From NCBI RefSeq assembly GCF_004354365.1, contig NZ_SJCY01000002.1, positions 1 through 64,000 on the forward strand: 64,000 bases of DNA, written 5' to 3'. Source of the stretch: Pedobacter changchengzhani. Lineage in GTDB: Bacteria > Bacteroidota > Bacteroidia > Sphingobacteriales > Sphingobacteriaceae. The notes beneath the pieces are model-generated. The model saw only the letters and a list, made by a program, of their open reading frames with translations. It was not told the DNA's origin and searched no databases. The position numbers were made by a program, and so were the translations under genes. Of this stretch, positions 19,117 through 26,621 are shown piece by piece (position 1 is the first letter of the stretch; every line of letters begins with the position of its first letter).

Positions 19117-19337
19117 TATGCAACTCTTATTTTATGTTCTTTATCGGCCGCGTATGCTAAGCAGGCTAAAATTTTCTCTTCTGATAATTCTTCAAAATCG
19201 TTTAATATTTGCTCAAGTGTCATTCCATTTGCAAACCAATTTAAAACATCATAAACTGCAATTCTTGTACCTTTTATACAAGGCCTTCCAAATCTTTTAT
19301 CAGTATTTATCTCGATGAAACTTGAATATGTACTCAT
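19116..19337 (-). CDS. DUF433 domain antitoxin
   Basis: A 73-residue DUF433 protein. GRPCIKGTRIAVYDVLNWFANG followed by a second helix-turn-helix-like part (TLEQILNDFEELSEEKILACL) is the family pattern, a small winged-helix DNA-binding domain seen as antitoxin of PIN/DUF5615 toxins. It is the first gene of the pair and probably autoregulates it. Confidence 0.87.
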   Translation of the reverse strand: MSTYSSFIEINTDKRFGRPCIKGTRIAVYDVLNWFANGMTLEQILNDFEELSEEKILACLAYAADKEHKIRVA

Positions 19338-19510
19338 GTATCAAAGATAAGAATATTTAAAAGATTTTATTTAATTACAAAGGACGTTAAGTTTTTCGCA
19401 AAGCATTTTGTGCTATTTTACCACAGGGTAGAAAAAGCCTTTTCTGAATCTCCTAAAATAAACCTTAATTATTCTTGCATCCAAACCTTCGACCTTACTA
19501 CCCTTTACCT

Positions 19511-20575
19511 TCAACCTCCTACCACTGATTTCAACATATTTACATATCCCGCTACACCTTCGGCAACTTCTTTAACATACAAAAACTCATCGGCCATGTG
19601 CGATCTACCAGAGAAACCTGGACCACATTTTACCGAGGGAATATCGAGTAAAGCTTGATCTGATGTGGTTGGCGAGCCGTAAGTGGTTTTGCCTAATGCC
19701 ACGCCAGCCAATACTACAGGATGATTTTTATCAATTGATGAAGGTTTTAAACGGATAGAACGTGGTGTAACATCACAATCAACATTCGCGCGAATAATCT
19801 CCAAAACTTCTTCATTTGTATATGAATCTGTTACGCGCACATCAACCGTAAAAGTGCAATCGGCAGGCACTACATTATGTTGCGAACCTGCGTTAATAAT
19901 GGTCACTGTCATTTTCAGCGGCCCAAATACCTCAGAAATTTTAGGAAATTGATAACTTCTAAACCACTCAATGTCTTTCAAAGCTTTATAAATCGCGTTT
20001 TCGCCTTCTTCTCTTGCTGCATGTCCGGCTTTTCCATGAGATACGCAATCAATAACCAATAAACCCCGTTCGGCAATCGCCAAATTCATTTCTGTAGGCT
20101 CACCAACAATTCCGAATTCCAACTCGCCTAAATCTGGCAGAACCAATTCTAAGCCATTATTTCCAGAGATTTCTTCTTCCGCAGTTGCGGCCAAACAAAT
20201 GTTATACTTTAAATTTTCTTGCTTATAAAAATAAAGAAAAGCACCAATTAGCGAAACCAAGCAACCACCCGCATCATTACTACCCAAACCGAAAAGTTTA
20301 TCACCCTCAATTGCAGCATCGTAAGGATTGCGCGTATAGCCAGAATTTGGTTTAACTGTATCATGGTGCGAGTTTAAAAGTAAGGTTGGTTTTGTTGCAT
20401 CGAAATGTTGATTATAAGCCCAGACATTATTCATTTTTCTATGAATTTTTACGCCACGTTCTTCTAAAAATTGAGCAATTAAATCAGCAGTTTTATCTTC
20501 TTCCTTGCTAAAAGATTGAATGCGAATCAAATCACGAAGTAATTCTAAACTTTCTTTTTGTATATTTTCAATCAT
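19511..20575 (-). CDS. argE: M20 family N-acyl-ornithine/citrulline deacylase
   Basis: A 354-residue M20 zinc peptidase. Metal ligands are visible in NSHHDTVKPN (HxD), SNDAGG, and the catalytic EEE of TAEEEISGNNG. Set in the arginine cluster, it should remove the acyl group from acyl-citrulline or acyl-ornithine; since argF' rather than ordinary argF is present, acylcitrulline is the expected substrate. The final codons (VVGG then TGA) lie inside a GGTAGGAGGTTGAAGG repeat, so the C-terminus has been set by the repeat. Confidence 0.9.
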   Translation of the reverse strand: MIENIQKESLELLRDLIRIQSFSKEEDKTADLIAQFLEERGVKIHRKMNNVWAYNQHFDATKPTLLLNSHHDTVKPNSGYTRNPYDAAIEGDKLFGLGSNDAGGCLVSLIGAFLYFYKQENLKYNICLAATAEEEISGNNGLELVLPDLGELEFGIVGEPTEMNLAIAERGLLVIDCVSHGKAGHAAREEGENAIYKALKDIEWFRSYQFPKISEVFGPLKMTVTIINAGSQHNVVPADCTFTVDVRVTDSYTNEEVLEIIRANVDCDVTPRSIRLKPSSIDKNHPVVLAGVALGKTTYGSPTTSDQALLDIPSVKCGPGFSGRSHMADEFLYVKEVAEGVAGYVNMLKSVVGG

Positions 20576-20580
20576 AGTAT

Positions 20581-20700
20581 CAAGTATGTAGTATCAAGTA
20601 ACAAGTTGTGGCGCCAAACCTTCAACTATCCAACCTTTAACCTTCTTTAGTATATATCTCTATATTTTTCGCTTTAACCTTTAGTCTTTCAGCTTTTAGC
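20581..20700. repeat. Low-complexity repeats and a duplicated proC 3' end
   Basis: The gap between argE and proC holds AAGTATGTAGTATCAAGT-type and CCTTTAACC-type repeats. CCTTCTTTAGTATATA occurs at 20641-20656 and again at 20700-20715 across the proC stop codon, so about 59 bases appear to have been duplicated. Confidence 0.7.
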
Positions 20701-21505
20701 CTTCTTTAGTATATAAATTCCCTGCTTTTAATGCCGAAAGTTTTATGCCTTTTATTAATGATGAGCTAAAACCGTTGTGTTCCATTTCATTTAAGCCTGC
20801 AATAGTACAACCTTTTGGCGAAGTTACTTTATCTATTTCCGTTTCGGGATGGGTTTGGTTTATAAAAAGTAAATCTGCTGTACCTTTAGCCGTCTGAATT
20901 GCCATTTTTAATGCTTCATCGGCATGGAAACCAATTTCTACACCGCCTTGAGAAGCTGCTCTAATTGCACGTAAAAAGAAAGCCACGCCACAAGCACAAA
21001 GTGCAGTTGCCGAAGTCATTAAATCTTCCTGTATTTTAGACACTAAACCAACGGTTTCGAACATTTTTGTAACGTGATTTAGGTTTTCTGCGCTTGCACC
21101 ATCAGTTGCAATGCATGTCATACTTTGGCCAATCGCAATTGCAGTATTCGGCATTGCTCTAATCACCTCTATATTTTTATTCAATTTGCTCTTTATTTCC
21201 GCACAGCTAACCCCCGAAATTACCGAAATAATTAAATGCTTTTCATCAACAATAGCACTTTTAATTTCATCTAAAACAGCATTAAGTTGCTGTGGCAATA
21301 CGGCTAAAATAACAATATCAGCTTCTGCTACCGCTTGATGATTATCGACTGTTGTTTTATAACCTTCTGAAGCGTAGCTCGCCAATTGTGCTAAGTTTCT
21401 TCTTGTTAAAATAATGTTTTCAGCTTTTGCAAAATTGGTTTTAACCAAGCCCTTAGCTAAAGATAAACCGATATTTCCGCTACCAATTATGGCTATTTTT
21501 TTCAT
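20696..21505 (-). CDS. proC: Pyrroline-5-carboxylate reductase
   Basis: A 269-residue NAD(P)H-dependent reductase for the last step of proline synthesis. The Rossmann motif is IGSGNIGLSLAKGL at the N-terminus and the conserved C-terminal dimerisation segment reads VTSPKGCTIAGLNEMEHNGF (normally TSPGGTT). The gene sits in the arginine cluster between argB and argE, which ties proline and arginine synthesis together. The ending NLYTKEG runs into a repeat. Confidence 0.92.
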   Translation of the reverse strand: MKKIAIIGSGNIGLSLAKGLVKTNFAKAENIILTRRNLAQLASYASEGYKTTVDNHQAVAEADIVILAVLPQQLNAVLDEIKSAIVDEKHLIISVISGVSCAEIKSKLNKNIEVIRAMPNTAIAIGQSMTCIATDGASAENLNHVTKMFETVGLVSKIQEDLMTSATALCACGVAFFLRAIRAASQGGVEIGFHADEALKMAIQTAKGTADLLFINQTHPETEIDKVTSPKGCTIAGLNEMEHNGFSSSLIKGIKLSALKAGNLYTKEG

Positions 21506-21815
21506 GTATATCCTTTATTTGCTTTTAGTTTAATTTCATCAATTTATTTTTAATATTTTGAAAAGCAACAACAATGCTCCTATTCACGTTAGTCCTGCTA
21601 TTCGTTACAAGCCCCGAAGAAAAATCGGGGGCTTTTCACTGCTATCAGGTTTAGATTACTCAGATAAGTGCAAATAACAACAAAACACCCCGCCCTTTGG
21701 GCATTCCTCTAAAAGAGGGGAATTACAAAATGCCTAACCCCTAAATCCCCTAAAGGGGACTTCCTGTAATGCGTATTATATGAACGATAGAAAGTCAAAG
21801 TCCCCTTTAGGGGAT
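21506..21815. repeat. Intergenic repeats: GGGGC hairpin and two inverted CCCCTAAATCCCCTAAAGGGGA units
   Basis: This 310-base gap between argB and proC holds no gene. It carries AGCCCCGAAGAAAAATCGGGGGCT (21609-21632), a strong hairpin, within a longer repeat of a kind common in Bacteroidota, and then CCCCTAAATCCCCTAAAGGGGA (21740-21761) followed by its inverted copy TCCCCTTTAGGGGATTTAGGGG (21802-21823), which crosses the argB stop. The same unit is found in frame inside argC and flanking tcdA. Confidence 0.8.
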
Positions 21816-22676
21816 TTAGGGGTTCAACTTCGTGCCAAAAACGCCCGATTTCAATTCATTCAACTCATCGGCTTTGCCAATATACACTGCCGAAACACCT
21901 TTTTTTATCGCTTCGAAAGCGTTATGCAATTTCGGAATCATGCCACCTGCTACTGTGCCGTTAGCTTTTAAGCCTTCAAATTCATCAGCTTTAATTTCTC
22001 TAACAACCGATAAGTCATCATTCACATCTATAAGTACGCCTTTTTTTTCAAAGCAGTAAACCAACCGTGTTTCATATAAAGATGACATGGCAACAGACAC
22101 TGCAGATGCGATTGTATCTGCATTGGTATTTAAAAGTTGACCATCGCCATCGTGGGTAATTGCGCATAAAACTGGCACCATTCCCGTTTTTAATAAATTA
22201 TCCAGCGTAGCTGATGAAACAGAATTTTCATTTAAATCGCCCACAAAGCCGTAATCTATATCTTTCGCCTTATCCCCCTCTAAACCTGCCTGTCCGGCAG
22301 GCAGATCCCCCTCGGAAGGCGATACTTTGGCTTTTTGAATAGGACGCTTTTTCGCTTTTATAATATTTCCATCGGCGCCGGTTAAACCAATGGCATTACA
22401 ATTTTTAGCTTGTAATTGCGCCACCATGTTTTTATTAATTAACCCTGCATAAACCATAGTTACAATTCGCAGAGTTTCTATATCGGTAATACGTCGGCCT
22501 TCAATCATTTTGGATTCAATACCTAAACTTTCGCCCAATTCTGTAGCGATTTTCCCACCACCATGTACCAAAATTTTATCGCCCGCTAAAGCGGTAAAAT
22601 CCAATAGAAAACGATGGAGATTTTCGGAGTTATCGATTACATTTCCGCCAATTTTAACGATGGTTAATTGTTTCAT
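21816..22676 (-). CDS. argB: Acetylglutamate (or succinylglutamate) kinase with repeat-derived insertion
   Basis: Amino-acid kinase phosphorylating N-acylglutamate. The nucleotide and substrate motifs are VKIGGNVID, VHGGGKIATELG and ADGNII. Between KAKKRP and KDIDYGFVGDL, residues about 112-136, lies an extra segment containing SEGDLPAGQAGLEGD, encoded by a palindrome-bearing repeat (22287-22303 forms TGCCTG-TCCGG-CAGGCA); homologues have KRP joined almost directly to KDIDYGFVGD. The frame is kept. The last residues KLNP and stop come from a second repeat. As the cluster carries argF', the natural substrate may be N-succinylglutamate. Confidence 0.93.
   Translation of the reverse strand: MKQLTIVKIGGNVIDNSENLHRFLLDFTALAGDKILVHGGGKIATELGESLGIESKMIEGRRITDIETLRIVTMVYAGLINKNMVAQLQAKNCNAIGLTGADGNIIKAKKRPIQKAKVSPSEGDLPAGQAGLEGDKAKDIDYGFVGDLNENSVSSATLDNLLKTGMVPVLCAITHDGDGQLLNTNADTIASAVSVAMSSLYETRLVYCFEKKGVLIDVNDDLSVVREIKADEFEGLKANGTVAGGMIPKLHNAFEAIKKGVSAVYIGKADELNELKSGVFGTKLNP
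22270..22322. repeat. In-frame palindromic repeat inside argB
   Basis: CCCCCTC...CTGCCTGTCCGGCAGGCAG...CCCCCTCGG is inserted in the argB reading frame, adding roughly 24 residues without a stop. The PAGQAG-coding hairpin is a repeat found widely in Bacteroidota genomes, by general knowledge. Confidence 0.8.
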
Positions 22677-22677
22677 C

Positions 22678-23637
22678 CTACTTCTTTAAAAATGCATTAA
22701 TTACTGCAAATTCTTTCTCTGGTTCTTCTACTTGTGGGTTATGACCAGATTTTTCGAACATCACAAATTCTGCCTGCGGGCAATATTCTTTATATTTTAC
22801 CATCATCCAAGGCGTTGCAACACGATCAAAACGACCACCAATAACCAAAATAGGCATTTTTAAATCTTTTAATTGCTTGCGGAAATCGAAATTACCAATA
22901 TCGCTGCCAACAATAAAATCGCCGTCTTTTCCAACCATTTGGTAGTATAATTTTGTATTCATCGAATTTGGATAACGCTTACCGCCTCCACCTGTAAATT
23001 TACTAGGATTATAAGCGTAAAGGAAACCATAAGGCACTCGGCCGTAAATTTCTTGGTGCTCTGCATCACTAGAAACACCACCTTTCTCTCTAAACTTCAT
23101 TAAATCAGACCAAACCTCGGGGTAATTTGTTTTTATTTCGTGGTTGGAATTGTCATCATTTTCTTGCCACATAACAAAACTGTGGAAGGTATTGGCACAA
23201 ATTAAGTGCGATGTATTTTGCGGATATTTAATGGCATAAGCCTGCGCAACAAGACCACCATAAGAATGACCTAACAGTGAAACTTTAGTTAGTTTTAGCG
23301 CTTTTCTTAAACCTTCAATATCTTCTACATCTCTGCTAAGAGAATATTCTGTAACTACTTTTGCTGTATCAGATTTTCCTCGTCCAAAGCCATCAAAATA
23401 AATTAATTGGTGGCCAGCCTGCGCCAATGGATCGAAACTGCGCAAACCATAGTGCGTGCCTCCAGGGCCACCGGCAATAAAAATTATAGGATCGCCTTCG
23501 CCAACCGTAACCACCCAAAGTTTCGAACCATTTACAGTTACATATTTGCCATCTGTAAAACTATCAACGGGCTTTATTTGTGCATTTACATTGATAAAAA
23601 GCAAGAATAAAATACACGTACTAAATATTTTTTTCAT
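22678..23637 (-). CDS. Secreted alpha/beta hydrolase, proline iminopeptidase-like
   Basis: A 319-residue alpha/beta hydrolase with signal peptide MKKIFSTCILFLLFINVNAQ, so periplasmic or exported. GGPGGTHYG forms the oxyanion hole, GHSYGGLVAQ carries the nucleophile Ser, GRFDRVATP the acid region, and SGHNPQVEEP the catalytic His. It resembles proline iminopeptidases (S33). It is placed between argF' and argB and starts 2 bases past the argB end in the same direction, so it is probably co-transcribed, though a periplasmic hydrolase has no obvious part in arginine synthesis. Confidence 0.85.
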   Translation of the reverse strand: MKKIFSTCILFLLFINVNAQIKPVDSFTDGKYVTVNGSKLWVVTVGEGDPIIFIAGGPGGTHYGLRSFDPLAQAGHQLIYFDGFGRGKSDTAKVVTEYSLSRDVEDIEGLRKALKLTKVSLLGHSYGGLVAQAYAIKYPQNTSHLICANTFHSFVMWQENDDNSNHEIKTNYPEVWSDLMKFREKGGVSSDAEHQEIYGRVPYGFLYAYNPSKFTGGGGKRYPNSMNTKLYYQMVGKDGDFIVGSDIGNFDFRKQLKDLKMPILVIGGRFDRVATPWMMVKYKEYCPQAEFVMFEKSGHNPQVEEPEKEFAVINAFLKK

Positions 23638-23667
23638 TTTATATGGTTTTAGGTTATGCTACTTTAA

Positions 23668-24660
23668 TTATTTTAAATCTTCTAATATGGCTTTAATAAC
23701 CGCTTGCGCAGCCCAAAGTCTGTTTCCCGCTTGATGAATTACTAAAGAGTTTGGTCCATCTAAAATTTCGGATGATAGCTCTAAATCGCGACGAACAGGC
23801 AAACAATGCATTACTTTGGCATTGTTTGTTAGTTTCAATTTTTCGTTATTCATCATCCACCCATCAGGATAAGTTAAAACTTTACCGTATTCGGCGTAAC
23901 TGCTCCAATTTTTAACGTAAATATAATCTGCACCAACTAAAGCTTCGTCTAAGTTATGAGTTATTTGCGCTCCGGCGGTAAAATCTTCTGAAAGTTCGTA
24001 GCCATTTGGTTGCGCAATTGTAAAATCGATCATGCCTTCTACTTGTGCTTTACACATCCATTCGGCAAAAGAATTGGGCACCGCTTGTGGTAATGCTTTT
24101 ATATGTGGCGCCCAAGCTAAAACAACTTTTGGTCGCCTGCTCCCTTCCCCTTGGGAAGGGTTGGGGATGGGCTTCCAAGTTTCGTGTATGGTTAAAATAT
24201 CGGCGAAGCTTTGCAAAGGGTGACGGGTTGCGCTCTCCAAACTTATTACCGGGATACCGCAATATTTCACAAATTTATTAAAGAAATCTTCACTGTAATC
24301 TTCTTCTCTATTGTTTAATTTAGGGAAAGATCTTAAACCCAAAATATCACAATATTCACCCATTACAGCTGCAGCTTCGCGAATGTGTTCAACTGTTGAA
24401 CCATTCATTACTACGCCATCCTGAGTTTCTAATGCCCAACCTTCTTTGTCTAAATTCATCACCATTACGTTCATACCCAAATTTAAGGCTGCTTTTTGAG
24501 TGCTTAATCGGGTACGCAAACTTGGGTTCATAAAAACTAAACCTAGGGTTTTGTTTTTGCCCAAATCTTGGTTCGCATAAGGATTTGCTTTTAATGCAAG
24601 TGCATCAGTTACAAATTGTTTGATGTTAGGTACATCGTGTACGGAAGTGAATTTGTTCAT
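23668..24660 (-). CDS. argF': N-succinyl/acetylornithine carbamoyltransferase (argF') with repeat-derived insertion
   Basis: Transfers carbamoyl phosphate to an N-acylated ornithine. Carbamoyl phosphate motif is SLRTRLST (47-54) and the acyl-ornithine type signature HCLPVRRDLE follows; this is the Bacteroidota/Xanthomonas branch, not ordinary ArgF. Residue 90 (MNGSTVEH) is Val at the position that is Pro90 in the Bacteroides fragilis succinylornithine enzyme and Glu92 in the Xanthomonas acetylornithine enzyme; non-Glu points to succinylornithine. Residues about 163-175 (PIPNPSQGEGSRR) are extra relative to family and are encoded by a perfect 8-base-arm palindrome. Frame intact. Confidence 0.92.
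   Translation of the reverse strand: MNKFTSVHDVPNIKQFVTDALALKANPYANQDLGKNKTLGLVFMNPSLRTRLSTQKAALNLGMNVMVMNLDKEGWALETQDGVVMNGSTVEHIREAAAVMGEYCDILGLRSFPKLNNREEDYSEDFFNKFVKYCGIPVISLESATRHPLQSFADILTIHETWKPIPNPSQGEGSRRPKVVLAWAPHIKALPQAVPNSFAEWMCKAQVEGMIDFTIAQPNGYELSEDFTAGAQITHNLDEALVGADYIYVKNWSSYAEYGKVLTYPDGWMMNNEKLKLTNNAKVMHCLPVRRDLELSSEILDGPNSLVIHQAGNRLWAAQAVIKAILEDLK
24140..24176. repeat. In-frame palindromic repeat inside argF'
   Basis: CCCTTCCC (24142-24149) and GGGAAGGG (24153-24160) with loop CTT, followed by TTGGGGATGGG, encode the extra PNPSQGEGS residues. This hairpin is a dispersed repeat type, inserted without breaking the frame. Confidence 0.8.
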
Positions 24661-24663
24661 AAT

Positions 24664-24678
24664 AAGGTGTGAGGTTTA
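24664..24678. repeat. Left inverted repeat of four-helix-bundle cassette 1
   Basis: AAGGTGTGAGGTTTA pairs with TAAACCTCTCACCTT at 25068-25082 (14 of 15 bases). It overlaps the stop codon of the four-helix-bundle gene, whose last residues LNPTP are repeat-encoded. Confidence 0.8.
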
Positions 24679-25062
24679 AGGCGTAGGGTTTAAGGTTTTC
24701 CCACCTCCCTTTCTTAAAAATTTCAAAAATGAAATTAGCATAGCTCTAACTTCGTTAATTGATTTATTTACTTTTATATAATCTTCATCGCTTATGTATT
24801 TCAATTCTGATGCACATAAACAACAATAATCTATTTCATTAGTTGATCCCAAAGCAGTGTCTAGAAAATGAGCGAAGTCTTTATCGGTAAATCTGCCACA
24901 TCCTTCTACAATATTTAAAGGAATTGACAATGATGCTCTTGTAAGTTGAGATGTTAGTTCAAACCTTTCATCTTTTGGAAATTTTGGAGCTATATCCTTT
25001 TTGATGAACATATTCATCTCGTGGGCTTTTCTCCAAACATCTAGTTTTTTATAGTCTCTCAT
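24676..25062 (-). CDS. Four-helix-bundle protein (23S rRNA intervening-sequence family), copy 1
   Basis: A 128-residue member of the S23/IVP family (TIGR02436), small helical proteins first seen inside 23S rRNA intervening sequences; molecular function unknown. Signature stretches are YKKLDVWRKAHEM, SQLTRASLSIPLNIVEGCGRF and ALGSTNEIDY. It sits between argD and argF', bounded by a 15-base inverted repeat. This copy is more diverged than the other two in the window, so they are not a recent triplication from one locus. Starts ATG. Confidence 0.88.
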   Translation of the reverse strand: MRDYKKLDVWRKAHEMNMFIKKDIAPKFPKDERFELTSQLTRASLSIPLNIVEGCGRFTDKDFAHFLDTALGSTNEIDYCCLCASELKYISDEDYIKVNKSINEVRAMLISFLKFLRKGGGKTLNPTP

Positions 25063-25067
25063 TACCC

Positions 25068-25082
25068 TAAACCTCTCACCTT
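25068..25082. repeat. Right inverted repeat of four-helix-bundle cassette 1, containing the argD stop
   Basis: TAAACCTCTCACCTT, the partner of 24664-24678. On the minus strand it provides the argD stop codon (TGA at 25078-25076). Confidence 0.8.
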
Positions 25083-26215
25083 ATACCTTGTACCGCTTTC
25101 TTGAAAGCATTTAGAAACTCATCCGCATCTGCTTTAGTTATATTTAACGCAGGCAATAAACGAATTACATTTGGTTTTGCCTCGCCAGTAAAAATATGGT
25201 GGGTAGACAGAAGTTCTTTTTTAACATGAGCCAATTCTGCGGGTAGTTCTATCCCAATCATTAATCCGCGACCACGAACTTCTATTACTTGTTCAAATTT
25301 CTTTAACTCAGTAATTAAGTAATTCCCAACTTCTTCTGCATTTTGCATCAAGTTGTCTTTTTCCATTACTTCCAAAACAGCCAAGCCTGCAGCGCAAGCC
25401 AAATGGTTGCCACCAAAAGTAGTTCCTAATTCGCCATGCCAAGGTTTAAATTTCGGCGCGATAGAAATTCCAGCAATTGGAAACCCGTTGCCCATTCCTT
25501 TGGCCATCGTGTAAACATCGGCTTCTACACCTGCATAATCGTGCGAGTAAAATAATCCTGTTCTACCATAACCGCATTGAACTGAATCGGCAATATAAAC
25601 TGCATTATATTCATCGCAAAGCGAACGGATTTTTTGTAAGAAACTTTTTGAAGCTTCTTTAATGCCACCAACACCTTGAATACCTTCAATAATTACTGCA
25701 CAAATTTCATCGCCCTGTGCTTTAAAAGTTTCTTCTAAAGCAATTTCATTATTAAAAGGCAAGAAAATTACATTTTCTGTTTGATTAACAGGCGCTACTA
25801 TTTTAGGATTATCGGTTACGGCAACAGCTAAAGATGTTCGTCCGTGGAACGCACCGCTAAAAGCAATTACTTTTTTTCTGCCGTTATAAAACGAAGCTAG
25901 TTTTAGCGCATTTTCATTTGCTTCTGCGCCAGAATTACATAAAAATAGCTGAAAATCTTTTTTACCAGAAACTTGGCCCAATTTTTCTGCAAGCGCTACC
26001 TGCAAAGGGATTTTAACCGAGTTAGAGTAAAAGCCAACTTTATTTAATTGGTCTGTTAATCGTTTTACATAATGTGGGTTGGTATGCCCGATAGAAATTA
26101 CAGCGTGCCCGCCATATAAATCTAAATATTTTTGTCCGTTAGCATCCCAAACATTGCTGCCTGCTGCTTTGGTAATTTCTATATCGTTAAGTGGGTAAAC
26201 GTCGAATAGTTGCAT
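25076..26215 (-). CDS. argD: Acetylornithine/succinylornithine aminotransferase
   Basis: Class III PLP aminotransferase, 379 residues, converting N-acyl-glutamate semialdehyde to N-acyl-ornithine. CNSGAEANENALKLA and AFSGAFHGRT bind PLP; the Schiff-base lysine is in TMAKGMGNGFPIAG; TTFGGNHLACAAG closes the site. The C-terminus QGIR and its stop codon lie in the inverted repeat of the adjoining four-helix-bundle cassette. Co-directional with argC and argF'. Confidence 0.94.
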   Translation of the reverse strand: MQLFDVYPLNDIEITKAAGSNVWDANGQKYLDLYGGHAVISIGHTNPHYVKRLTDQLNKVGFYSNSVKIPLQVALAEKLGQVSGKKDFQLFLCNSGAEANENALKLASFYNGRKKVIAFSGAFHGRTSLAVAVTDNPKIVAPVNQTENVIFLPFNNEIALEETFKAQGDEICAVIIEGIQGVGGIKEASKSFLQKIRSLCDEYNAVYIADSVQCGYGRTGLFYSHDYAGVEADVYTMAKGMGNGFPIAGISIAPKFKPWHGELGTTFGGNHLACAAGLAVLEVMEKDNLMQNAEEVGNYLITELKKFEQVIEVRGRGLMIGIELPAELAHVKKELLSTHHIFTGEAKPNVIRLLPALNITKADADEFLNAFKKAVQGIR

Positions 26216-26227
26216 GTTAATAAGTTA

Positions 26228-26240
26228 AAAGTGAAAAGTT
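26228..26240. repeat. Left inverted repeat of four-helix-bundle cassette 2
   Basis: AAAGTGAAAAGTT is a perfect inverted match to AACTTTTCACTTT at 26597-26609, with further imperfect AGTTTAAAGT copies on both sides. Confidence 0.75.
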
Positions 26241-26593
26241 TAAAGTCTAACTTTCTTAATCAAGGAAATAAGCATTGCTTTTATTTCATTGATATTTTTT
26301 TCTAATTGAAAGTAATTGTCATTATTAATAAAGCCTAGATCTTTTGATAAAAGCAGTAAATATTCTACTTCATGACTTGACCCTAATGCTATTTGCAGAA
26401 AGTGGGCTAAATCTTTCTGAGAAAATCTACCTGTTCCTTCTGCTATATTTGTAGCAATGGATGAAGATGCCCGTTTTAGTTGACTAACTAAACTGTATAT
26501 CTCTTCTTTTGGGTAGGTTGAAACAACTTTATAAACCTCAAGTGTAAGCTGATGCGCTTTTTTCCAAACCAATAAATCTTTGTAATTCTGCAT
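26240..26593 (-). CDS. Four-helix-bundle protein (23S rRNA intervening-sequence family), copy 2
   Basis: A 117-residue protein of the same family as the genes at 24.7 and 27.7 kb and clearly closest to the latter: both start with QNYKDLLVW after the first codon and share SSSI.TNI.EG.GRF.QKDLA.FLQIALGSSHE.EY and the ending ISLIKKVR. It fills the gap between argC and argD with repeat arms on both sides. The stop codon adjoins the left arm and the ATG adjoins the right arm. Function unknown. Confidence 0.88.
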   Translation of the reverse strand: MQNYKDLLVWKKAHQLTLEVYKVVSTYPKEEIYSLVSQLKRASSSIATNIAEGTGRFSQKDLAHFLQIALGSSHEVEYLLLLSKDLGFINNDNYFQLEKNINEIKAMLISLIKKVRL

Positions 26594-26596
26594 TTC

Positions 26597-26620
26597 AACT
26601 TTTCACTTTAAACTTTCAAC
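26597..26620. repeat. Right inverted repeat of four-helix-bundle cassette 2
   Basis: AACTTTTCACTTTAAACTTTC holds the partner of the left arm (26597-26609) and a second arm (26605-26620) matching 26231-26246 at 14 of 16 bases. It directly follows the argC stop codon. Confidence 0.75.
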
Positions 26621-26621
26621 T

